Positions 17,147 through 24,688 of a DNA stretch of 64,000 nucleotides are shown here, piece after piece; position 1 is the first letter of the stretch, and every line of letters begins with the position of its first letter. This DNA is from Mixta intestinalis (GTDB lineage Bacteria; Pseudomonadota; Gammaproteobacteria; Enterobacterales; Enterobacteriaceae): the NCBI RefSeq assembly GCF_009914055.1, contig NZ_CP028271.1:4526001-4590000 (forward strand). Reading direction: 5' to 3'. The position numbers were made by a program, and so were the translations under genes. The notes under the pieces are model-generated. The model worked only from the letters and a program-made list of their open reading frames with translations. It ran no database searches and had not been told where the DNA came from.

Positions 17147-18574
17147 ATGGAAACCAAATTTCCCGCTGGATTTTTATGGGGCGGCGCGATAGCGGCGAAT
17201 CAGGCCGAAGGTGCCTGGCGCGAGGGCGGAAAAGGCCCGGCAACGGTGGATATGATCCCGCATGGCAAAGATCGGCTGGCGGTCAAGCTGGGACAGCAAA
17301 AGCGCTTTAGCTGGCGTGACGATGAATTCTATCCTTCACATGAGGCGATCGACTTTTATCATCGCTATAAAGAAGATATCGCGCTGATGGCAGAAATGGG
17401 CTTTACGGTTTTTCGCACCTCGATTGCCTGGAGCCGCCTCTATCCGCAGGGCGATGAGCTGACGCCAAACGAAGCGGGCATCGCGTTTTATCGCGAGCTG
17501 TTTTCAGAGTGCAAAAAATATCATATCGAACCGCTGGTCACCCTCTGCCATTTTGATATGCCGATGCATCTGGTCAAAGAGTATGGTGCCTGGCGCAGCC
17601 GTAAAACCATCGACTTCTTTACCCGCTACGCGCGCACCTGTTTCGAGGCCTTTGACGGCCTGGTAAAATACTGGCTTACCTTTAATGAAATCAATATTCT
17701 GCTGCACAGCCCGTTTTCCGGGGCGGGGCTGGTATTTGAGGAGCATGAAGACCCGCAGCAGGTTAAATATCAGGCGGCGCATCATGAGCTGATCGCCAGC
17801 GCGCTGGCAACCAAGATCGCCCATGAGATCAATCCACAAAATCAGGTGGGCTGCATGCTGGCGGGCGGCAACTTCTATCCTTACTCCTGCAAGCCAGAAG
17901 ATGTGTGGGCAGCGCTGGAAAAAGATCGGGAAAACCTCTTTTTTATCGACGTGCAGGCACGCGGTGCTTATCCCGCATGGACCCGCCGTATGTTCCGTGA
18001 GCAGGGGATCGCTATCGAAACGCTGCCGGGCGATGATGACATTCTGAAACATACCGTCGATTTCGTCTCCTTCAGCTACTACGCCTCACGTTGCGCTTCG
18101 GCAGAAATGAACAACGGCAATACCAGCGCCGCCAACGTGGTGAAATCGCTGAAAAACCCCTGGGTGGAAGCCAGCGAGTGGGGCTGGGGTATCGATCCCT
18201 TAGGGCTACGTATCACCATGAATATGATGTATGACCGCTACCAGAAACCCTTATTTCTGGTGGAAAACGGGCTGGGCGCAAAAGATGAGCCGGATGCCAG
18301 CGGCAATATTCACGATGATTATCGCATCAGCTATTTGCGTGAACATATTCGAGCGCTGGCGGAAGCGATTGATGATGGTATTCCCGTTATCGGTTATACC
18401 AGTTGGGGCTGTATTGACCTGGTTTCTGCTTCAACGGGAGAAATGAGCAAACGCTACGGCTTTATTTATGTCGATCGCGATGACCAGGGAAAAGGTACGT
18501 TAGCGCGCCGCCGTAAAAAATCGTTCTGGTGGTATAAAAAAGTTATTGCCAGTAACGGGGCCGATCTGGATTAA
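17147..18574 (+). CDS. ascB: 6-phospho-beta-glucosidase
   Basis: Hydrolyses the phospho-beta-glucosides delivered by AscF to glucose 6-phosphate and aglycone. This 475-residue glycoside hydrolase family 1 protein has the N-terminal signature FLWGGAIAANQAEGAW, acid/base Glu in TFNEIN and nucleophile Glu in LVENGLG; E. coli AscB is 474 residues and matches along the whole length. A phosphate-loop segment SKRYGFIYVDRDD near the C-terminus is typical of phospho-glucosidases. It lies 12 bp after ascF and is followed by a strong terminator. Confidence 0.96.
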   Translation: METKFPAGFLWGGAIAANQAEGAWREGGKGPATVDMIPHGKDRLAVKLGQQKRFSWRDDEFYPSHEAIDFYHRYKEDIALMAEMGFTVFRTSIAWSRLYPQGDELTPNEAGIAFYRELFSECKKYHIEPLVTLCHFDMPMHLVKEYGAWRSRKTIDFFTRYARTCFEAFDGLVKYWLTFNEINILLHSPFSGAGLVFEEHEDPQQVKYQAAHHELIASALATKIAHEINPQNQVGCMLAGGNFYPYSCKPEDVWAALEKDRENLFFIDVQARGAYPAWTRRMFREQGIAIETLPGDDDILKHTVDFVSFSYYASRCASAEMNNGNTSAANVVKSLKNPWVEASEWGWGIDPLGLRITMNMMYDRYQKPLFLVENGLGAKDEPDASGNIHDDYRISYLREHIRALAEAIDDGIPVIGYTSWGCIDLVSASTGEMSKRYGFIYVDRDDQGKGTLARRRKKSFWWYKKVIASNGADLD

Positions 18575-18577
18575 TTC

Positions 18578-18606
18578 AAACGGGCCAGAGATGGCCCGTT
18601 TCCCTT
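18578..18606 (+). terminator. Rho-independent terminator of ascFB
   Basis: Perfect 9-bp stem AAACGGGCC / GGCCCGTTT with a 6-base loop, 4 bp after the ascB stop, followed by TCCCTT. Confidence 0.8.
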
Positions 18607-19038
18607 GAAAAACCACGATATTACCTCCTTCCTCTTCGCTGCCACGACTCTGTCATATCCTTTAAATCAGTTTCAATGTGGGATTATAATCATCAAAAAA
18701 CAAACTATTACTCTTCAATAAGTAACCTGAGTAAATTACCACATTTTTATCGCACAAAATTTTAGTTTTAAGAATCTTCCTGGGGTTTTGGAATTGGATA
18801 TTCCTTGCTTATTTATTTTTTATTCCGGGTGTTTTTAAAAAAAATAAGCATATGAAAATAATATGATGAGAATCACTCTTTTGCATCTATATATTTCTCA
18901 ATGTTACTGGCAGAAATAAAACTTTTCTGCTTTATCTGATATTTGCGTCGATATGTTTCGTGCGGCGTTTCATTTTTATTGCACGTTGAAGCAACTCAAA
19001 AATAAAACATCTGAAACCAAGAACGGACGGTATCTGCA
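18607..19038. other. AT-rich intergenic region before the autotransporter gene
   Basis: This 432-bp non-coding stretch is much richer in A and T than its neighbours. It should carry the promoter of the autotransporter gene. A weak Fur-like sequence (ATGATGAGAATCAC near 18860) is present, but too degenerate to claim. No small open frame stands out. Confidence 0.45.
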
Positions 19039-22000
19039 ATGATAAAGAAAGGCAGAAGGTTGACTGTACCTCAGCGCGTATTACGTTCTGAGTTAACGGG
19101 GCGGCAGGTGCGCTATAGCGCGCTGGCAGCGGCAGTTTATCTTGGCGCAGTCGGCCCGGCGATCGCAGCCAGTTACATTGAGCAGGGTGTAGCGGGCAAT
19201 GCGTCCAGCTGGCGCAGCAGTGAATTCAATGCCGAGTGGGGACTGGGCGCAATTCATGCTGACGAAGCCTATGCCGCTGGCTACAGCGGTAAAGGCATTA
19301 AGCTCGGAATCTTCGATCAGCCGGTTTATGCGCAGCACCCGGAATTTGTTGGCGCGAATAAAGTAATCAATCTGGTTACCGAAGGCGTTCGCGCCTACAC
19401 CGATCCCTATATTCCGGTAAAAGCGGGCGATGCCTTTAGGTATGACGGTACGCCCAGCCCCGATTCTGACGGCGAACTGGGCACGCACGGCACGCACGTT
19501 GGCGGTATCGCCGCAGGCAGCCGCGACGGTGGTGAAATGCACGGCGTGGCCTGGGGGGCGCAGATCGTCAGCGCGGAGAACGGCGATCCCGGCCCGGAAG
19601 ATGGCATTGTCCTCGGTAATGATGGTGCCGTGTATAAGGCGGGTTGGGATGCGCTGCGCGAAAGCGGCGTGCGTATTATCAATAACAGCTGGGGGATCGG
19701 CATCACTGACCAATTCTCACAGGGCGGGCGCGATCCCGCTTATCCGAACTTTACCGTCAGCGATGCACAAAAGCAGTTCGATCAGATCAAACAGATCCTC
19801 GGTACGGTGCCGGGCGGTGCCTACCAGGGCGCGATCGATGCGGCACGCAGCGGCATCGTTACCATCTTTGCCGCCGGGAACGACTATAACCTTAATAACC
19901 CGGATGCAATGGGCGGACTGGCTTACTTTGTGCCGGATATCGCGCCAAACTGGCTGACCGTTGCCAGCCTGCAACAGGAAGAGGAAGGTTACACCATCAG
20001 CACCTTCTCCTCGCGCTGCGGCTATACCGCCAGCTTCTGCGTATCGGCACCGGGATCGCGCGTCTACAGCTCGATTATTGAAGGCACCAATGCCGATGAT
20101 TTAACCACCGGCTACGCCAAATTCAGCGGGACATCAATGGCGGCTCCGCACGTTGCGGGCAGTATCGCGGTGCTGATGGAGCGTTTTCCCTATATGACTG
20201 GCGCGCAGGTGGCGCAGGTGCTGAAAACCACCACGGTTGATATGGGCGAGGCGGGCATCGACGCGCTGTACGGCTGGGGCATGATCGATTTAGGCAAAGC
20301 GATCCACGGGCCGGGTATGTTCTACACCGTAGAGGATATCCCTGAAGCGTTTCGCATACCGGATCCGGACGGCACCGCCTACGGATCGACGCAGTTTGTT
20401 GCCAATATCCCCGGCATCGGGGCAACGGTAGACGCTGACAAACGTTATGCGCGCCTGTGTGAAGGCGTTCAGTGCGCTTTTGATGTCTGGTCGAATGATA
20501 TTTCCGGTCACGGCGGTTTGACGAAAGAGGGCGCGGGTGCGCTGCTGCTTACCGGCAATAATACGTATAGCGGCCCGACGCTGGTGAACGATGGCCTGCT
20601 GGCAATTAACGGCTCACTGACGTCAGCGGTCAGCGTACAGCAGCAGGGCGTGCTGGGCGGATCGGGCAGCGTAGGGGCTTTAACCGTCGCACGCGGCGGC
20701 ACCGTGGCCCCCGGCAACTCTATCGGCACCCTGAACGTTGATGGCGACGTTAATTTTGAAGCGGGCTCGCGCTATGCGGTGGAGGTTGCGCCGGACGGAC
20801 GCAGCGATCGTATCGCCAGCGGCGGCGCTATCAATATCAAAGGCGGCGAAGTGGCGGTATCGCTGGAAAACGGTGATAACCTGCTCAGCCGTAGCGAAGT
20901 ACAGAGCCTGGCGGGACGCCAGTACACCATTCTGTCGGCGGCAAACGGCATCAACGGTCAGTTTACCAGCGCGCTGCCGAGCTACGCTTTCCTCGGCACC
21001 TCACTGGGCTACCAGGGCAATCAGGTTTCGCTGGCGGTTGGACGTAATGATGTGAGCTTTACCAGCGTAGCCGCTACCGAGAACCAGCGGGCCGTTGCAG
21101 CAGCGGCGAATGCGCTGGGCGCGGGTAACCCGGTTTATGAAAGTTTGCTGCTTAGCGGGTCAGTGGGAGAAGCGCGCCAGGCGTTCCGTCAGCTTTCCGG
21201 CCAGGTTCATGCGGATATCGCCTCGGCTCAGGTTAACGACAGCCGCTATCTGCGCGATACGCTGAACGATCGTCTGCGTCAGGCTGAAGGGCTGGCTGGC
21301 TCAACCGATATTAAAGCTGACGAAGGCGGTGCATGGGCGAAGCTGCTGGGCGCGTGGGATCATGCTTCCGGCGATGCCAGCGCCACCGGCTACCAGGCTT
21401 CCACCTACGGCGTGTTGCTGGGGCTGGATTCCGCCTGGGCGGATGACTGGCGCATGGGCGTGGCGACCGGTTATACCCGTACCTCACTGGATGGTGGTTA
21501 CGGTGCCGATGCCGACAGCGATAACTACCATCTGGCGGTTTACGGCGGCAAAGAGTATGGCGCGCTGGCGCTGCGGGCAGGCGCGGGTTACACCTGGCAT
21601 CGCTTTGATACCTCGCGTTCTGTGCGTTACGGCAGCCAGTCCGATCGGGCCAGCGCGCAGTATAATGCGCGCACCGAACAGTTCTTCGCGGAAGCGGGCT
21701 ACGCGATTCCCGCTGGATTAGTGAACATTGAGCCGTTTGCTAACCTCTCTTACGTTAACTTCCAGAACAACCGCATTGCGGAGCAGGGCGGTGCGGCGGC
21801 GCTGCATGGTGACAAGCAGCATACCGACGCCACGCTCTCTACTTTGGGCCTGCGCTCCGATGTCCAGTGGGACATTAACACCACGACATCGGTGGCGCTG
21901 CGCGGTGAGCTGGGCTGGCAGCATCAGTATGGCGATCTGGATCGCGGCATGGGGCTGAAGTTTAACGGCAGCAATGCGCCGTTTGTGGTGAACAGTGTTT

Positions 22001-22146
22001 CTGCTTCGCGTGATGGTGCGGTGATTAAGGCCAGCGCGGAGATGGCGTTGAACGCTGATTCCCGCCTGTCGCTGGGCTATAGTGGCCTGATTTCTGATAA
22101 TTATCAGGACAACAGCGTTAACGCAGGCTTTAGCTGGAATTTCTGA
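19039..22146 (+). CDS. Autotransporter subtilisin-like serine protease
   Basis: A 1035-residue type Va secreted protease. It opens with an extended signal peptide (basic stretch, then a hydrophobic core ending AIAA near residue 44). The S8 peptidase domain spans about 65-420 with catalytic Asp93 (GIFDQ), His150 (GTHGTHVGG) and Ser366 (SGTSMAAPHVAG). A passenger-associated beta-strand repeat (ALLLTGNNTYSGPTLVNDG, LGGSGSVGALTVARGGTVAPGNSIGTL) leads into a C-terminal 12-strand barrel of about 270 residues ending in FSWNF, the terminal Phe recognised by the BAM complex. It resembles the Serratia SSP / Bordetella SphB1 group. The substrate is unknown. It is monocistronic, with a strong terminator after it. 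Confidence 0.92.
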   Translation: MIKKGRRLTVPQRVLRSELTGRQVRYSALAAAVYLGAVGPAIAASYIEQGVAGNASSWRSSEFNAEWGLGAIHADEAYAAGYSGKGIKLGIFDQPVYAQHPEFVGANKVINLVTEGVRAYTDPYIPVKAGDAFRYDGTPSPDSDGELGTHGTHVGGIAAGSRDGGEMHGVAWGAQIVSAENGDPGPEDGIVLGNDGAVYKAGWDALRESGVRIINNSWGIGITDQFSQGGRDPAYPNFTVSDAQKQFDQIKQILGTVPGGAYQGAIDAARSGIVTIFAAGNDYNLNNPDAMGGLAYFVPDIAPNWLTVASLQQEEEGYTISTFSSRCGYTASFCVSAPGSRVYSSIIEGTNADDLTTGYAKFSGTSMAAPHVAGSIAVLMERFPYMTGAQVAQVLKTTTVDMGEAGIDALYGWGMIDLGKAIHGPGMFYTVEDIPEAFRIPDPDGTAYGSTQFVANIPGIGATVDADKRYARLCEGVQCAFDVWSNDISGHGGLTKEGAGALLLTGNNTYSGPTLVNDGLLAINGSLTSAVSVQQQGVLGGSGSVGALTVARGGTVAPGNSIGTLNVDGDVNFEAGSRYAVEVAPDGRSDRIASGGAINIKGGEVAVSLENGDNLLSRSEVQSLAGRQYTILSAANGINGQFTSALPSYAFLGTSLGYQGNQVSLAVGRNDVSFTSVAATENQRAVAAAANALGAGNPVYESLLLSGSVGEARQAFRQLSGQVHADIASAQVNDSRYLRDTLNDRLRQAEGLAGSTDIKADEGGAWAKLLGAWDHASGDASATGYQASTYGVLLGLDSAWADDWRMGVATGYTRTSLDGGYGADADSDNYHLAVYGGKEYGALALRAGAGYTWHRFDTSRSVRYGSQSDRASAQYNARTEQFFAEAGYAIPAGLVNIEPFANLSYVNFQNNRIAEQGGAAALHGDKQHTDATLSTLGLRSDVQWDINTTTSVALRGELGWQHQYGDLDRGMGLKFNGSNAPFVVNSVSASRDGAVIKASAEMALNADSRLSLGYSGLISDNYQDNSVNAGFSWNF

Positions 22147-22180
22147 CGCCTTCGATGCTTTGGAATACATCAACACGCTG

Positions 22181-22207
22181 AACGGGGCCGAAAAGCCCCG
22201 TTTTTTT
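22181..22207 (+). terminator. Rho-independent terminator of the autotransporter gene
   Basis: 8-bp stem AACGGGGC / GCCCCGTT followed by a run of seven T, 35 bp after the stop codon. Confidence 0.9.
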
Positions 22208-22345
22208 ATCGCAGAATTGGCGTGTAATCGCGATAAAGTTTCACTTCTGATGGCCGATAGAGACAGGGACAACGTTTCAGGTCAGGGATGCCAGAGATCG
22301 GGTATCCGCCTGAAATTTTCTTGATGGCTAAAAGGACGAAACGAA

Positions 22346-23014
22346 ATGATAAAAAGAGGATGGTTGCTGCTGGCTGCGACGCTGGTGCTGACTGGATGTG
22401 TGAAAACCCCGGCGCTTAGCGCCCGCAGCGTGACTGAAACGCAAAACAGCGTTGTCGATGGCAAAACAACGCTGGATGAATTGCTACAGCGCTACGGCCA
22501 GCCGGAAAATATGTCGCCGACCGCAACGGGAAAAGTGAATGTCGGCTGGAAAAGAACCTGGTCTGATAATCCTCTCCACGCTGCCAACGTATCACGGCTT
22601 AACGTGCTGGTTGATAAGCAGGTGGTCACCAGGCATATTTTTACCCGTTATCCTCTGACGCTGAATAATAATTTCCTGAAGGATGCGACGAAAGAGAGTC
22701 TGGGCGCGGTGATTAAGCCCGGCGTGACCACCGAAAGCAGTATGATTTCACGCTTTGGTCAGCCAATTAGCTACACTTTCAGTGACGAAGGCGAAAAAAT
22801 CATGCTTTATCTGTGGCAGGATATTACCGACGATGCCAGCCGCATGATTCCGATTGTTGGCGGTTTTATCGGTACACAGTCCGGCCCGGTCTATACCCTG
22901 TTAATTACGCTTAACGATAACGGCACGGTAAAAGAGTGGGATCTGATCCATGCGCAGGGCAAACGTGGCGCAGGGATTATGAACGCCTCGGCGATTAAAC
23001 TGACGCCACAGTAA
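22346..23014 (+). CDS. Lipoprotein with two BamE/SmpA-like repeats
   Basis: A 222-residue protein with a lipoprotein signal: a hydrophobic stretch, then LTGC with the cysteine near residue 18. The mature part has two similar segments, VVDGKTTLDELLQRYGQPE near 40 and IKPGVTTESSMISRFGQPI near 125. Each is followed by Trp/Tyr-containing strands, the pattern of SmpA/BamE-type small alpha-beta folds. There is no Asp at position +2, so outer-membrane sorting is likely. Function is unknown. It has its own ribosome site (AAAGGAC) and a terminator about 100 bp downstream, so it is probably transcribed alone. Confidence 0.75.
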   Translation: MIKRGWLLLAATLVLTGCVKTPALSARSVTETQNSVVDGKTTLDELLQRYGQPENMSPTATGKVNVGWKRTWSDNPLHAANVSRLNVLVDKQVVTRHIFTRYPLTLNNNFLKDATKESLGAVIKPGVTTESSMISRFGQPISYTFSDEGEKIMLYLWQDITDDASRMIPIVGGFIGTQSGPVYTLLITLNDNGTVKEWDLIHAQGKRGAGIMNASAIKLTPQ

Positions 23015-23048
23015 AAGGGTTTTGGCTATCCGCATATTGCGCGGAAGC

Positions 23049-23079
<31 letters not shown>

Positions 23080-23116
23080 AGAGAATGGCTTGTCGCGCCG
23101 TTGTCTGCCAGCCAAT

Positions 23117-23152
23117 AACGGGGCCGAAAACGGCTCCGTTTCTTTATCTTTT
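23117..23152 (+). terminator. Rho-independent terminator after the lipoprotein gene
   Basis: 10-bp stem AACGGGGCCG / CGGCTCCGTT with one G-U pair and an AAAA loop, followed by TCTTTATCTTTTTT. Confidence 0.85.
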
Positions 23153-23454
23153 TTAGCGTTAAACAGGTGAGATAATAGCGGCTAACTGATAAGTAATTAT
23201 CGGCGGCGGCGAGCATTTTTTAGCTAAAATTGAGGCCTTAAATTAGCTTTATAATTTATTCGATCTTTTAACCAGTATAAGCAATGGTAAATAAATCGAA
23301 CTGCTAATTTTAATTAGTGCAACGTAAATGGATTGGTTTTCGTTTTATTTATGGTAAAGGTAATATTATCTTTGTTTTATTAAAGGCAGGATGTTTTTTA
23401 TTATAAAATTTTATAACGTAATAAATTGAAAGCGTATTTTTACAAGGAAGGTTA

Positions 23455-24162
23455 GTGAGCGAACGTAAAGATATTATTGATGGGAGTGATGCTTTTTATG
23501 CCAGGTCAGGACTGGTTTATTCGGAGATTCTGGGATGGATAGATTTAGGTCATGCTCAAGGGAAAGATATAAAAAAATTACTTTATGCCATGGAGCAGGG
23601 AGAACGTGGCAGTAATGAAGTCTATACAATATCTTATTCACAAACAATGTATAAATATTCAAAAAATATTTTTGGCGTAGGTATGCATGCTCGTTGGCAA
23701 ATTAAAAAAGGTAGGCCGTTAGATCAGCGCTTTAGTATTGCTCTTGCGATGATGATGTCTACTGCTGTCAAATTTGAAAGGATGCAGGCATCACTGCCAT
23801 TTATTTGGTTTACGGACAGTGGATTTAGCGCTGAAGATTTAGTTTCTGATTTACTGGGATTCTATCGTGCAGTACGACCAATGAATTACTTCCCTTTTCT
23901 AAAGCTGATAAGTCGGAAAGAGGCGCTAAAGCGCTGGGATTATTATGGACCAGTTGGTGATTATAAAAATAAACTCTTCAAACCTCTAATTTTTCCTGAT
24001 CCAATAAAAAATAAATATTCTAAACCTTTTTATGGGGAGTTACCAAAATTTATGATGTCTATCAAACCATTTGCTGATTATCATAAAGATATCGTTAAGG
24101 TAATTACAAATAATGGCGCTCATGCTAACATTTTAACCAAACCAAAATCTGAGTTTGAATAA
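23455..24162 (+). CDS. Unknown protein in AT-rich segment, possibly DUF4056-like
   Basis: A 235-residue protein with no signal peptide or clear membrane segment. I do not recognise it with confidence. Segments such as SGLVYSEILGWIDLGHAQGK and SAEDLVSDLLGFYRAV loosely recall DUF4056-type proteins; that is an impression, not a match. The start is GTG, chosen because AAGGAAGG stands five bases before it. Base composition is far more AT-rich than neighbouring genes, as is the 300-bp non-coding stretch 23153-23454 in front, which suggests horizontal acquisition. The stop overlaps the next ATG by one base, so the two are a coupled pair, set off by terminators from the lipoprotein gene upstream. Confidence 0.7.
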   Translation: MSERKDIIDGSDAFYARSGLVYSEILGWIDLGHAQGKDIKKLLYAMEQGERGSNEVYTISYSQTMYKYSKNIFGVGMHARWQIKKGRPLDQRFSIALAMMMSTAVKFERMQASLPFIWFTDSGFSAEDLVSDLLGFYRAVRPMNYFPFLKLISRKEALKRWDYYGPVGDYKNKLFKPLIFPDPIKNKYSKPFYGELPKFMMSIKPFADYHKDIVKVITNNGAHANILTKPKSEFE

Positions 24163-24614
24163 TGGATAACAAATATAAAAATATCGGATGTGCGGTGGGT
24201 GGGGGGCTTCTGCTATTAATGGCGGCCTTGTTTTTCACCTTTATCATGCTGGTTACGCTGGATATCACCTACACTGAAAAAGAGTGGTTTAAATATCATT
24301 TATTTACTTCGGATGAAATCAAACAGGCACCACGGCTTACTCATCGCTATGAAATTAGCGTCAAAGCGCAGGATGGCAACGCAGCGGGATTATCCAGCAT
24401 TACCTTTCACGGCACACGGGATGGCGCAAAGCTGGAGCACTATCTGATTTCTCTGGGCTACTATCCGGTAACGGAAGCAGAAGGCGGCAAAATCTGGTAT
24501 TCGCCGGATGGCGAACGTTCTGCGCAGGTTTATATTAACAGCGAAAACAGCGTCAGCCTGATTATCTACGACGAGGGCGATCCGCGATCTGTGCGGCATT
24601 CCACAAAACCGTAA
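24162..24614 (+). CDS. Small single-pass membrane protein of unknown function
   Basis: A 150-residue protein with one strong hydrophobic helix at about residues 9-35 (VGGGLLLLMAALFFTFIMLV) and a C-terminal soluble domain of about 110 residues, probably periplasmic. The soluble part has a pattern of short beta strands (ITFHGTRDGAKLEHYLISLGYYPV, IWYSPDGERSAQVYI) but no known motif. It is translationally coupled to the AT-rich gene before it, sharing one base of the stop/start. The pairing suggests the two products act together. No function can be assigned. Confidence 0.65.
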   Translation: MDNKYKNIGCAVGGGLLLLMAALFFTFIMLVTLDITYTEKEWFKYHLFTSDEIKQAPRLTHRYEISVKAQDGNAAGLSSITFHGTRDGAKLEHYLISLGYYPVTEAEGGKIWYSPDGERSAQVYINSENSVSLIIYDEGDPRSVRHSTKP

Positions 24615-24688
24615 TTCCTCTGCGCGCAGGCGTTTGCTGCCCGTCACTTCAGGGCATCATAGCCGGGTGTTGTAAACCGGGGAAAACG

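Noticed and set aside
18850..18890. Possible Fur box before the autotransporter gene
   Set aside because: Only the ATGATGAGAATCAC part resembles the consensus; too many mismatches to claim.
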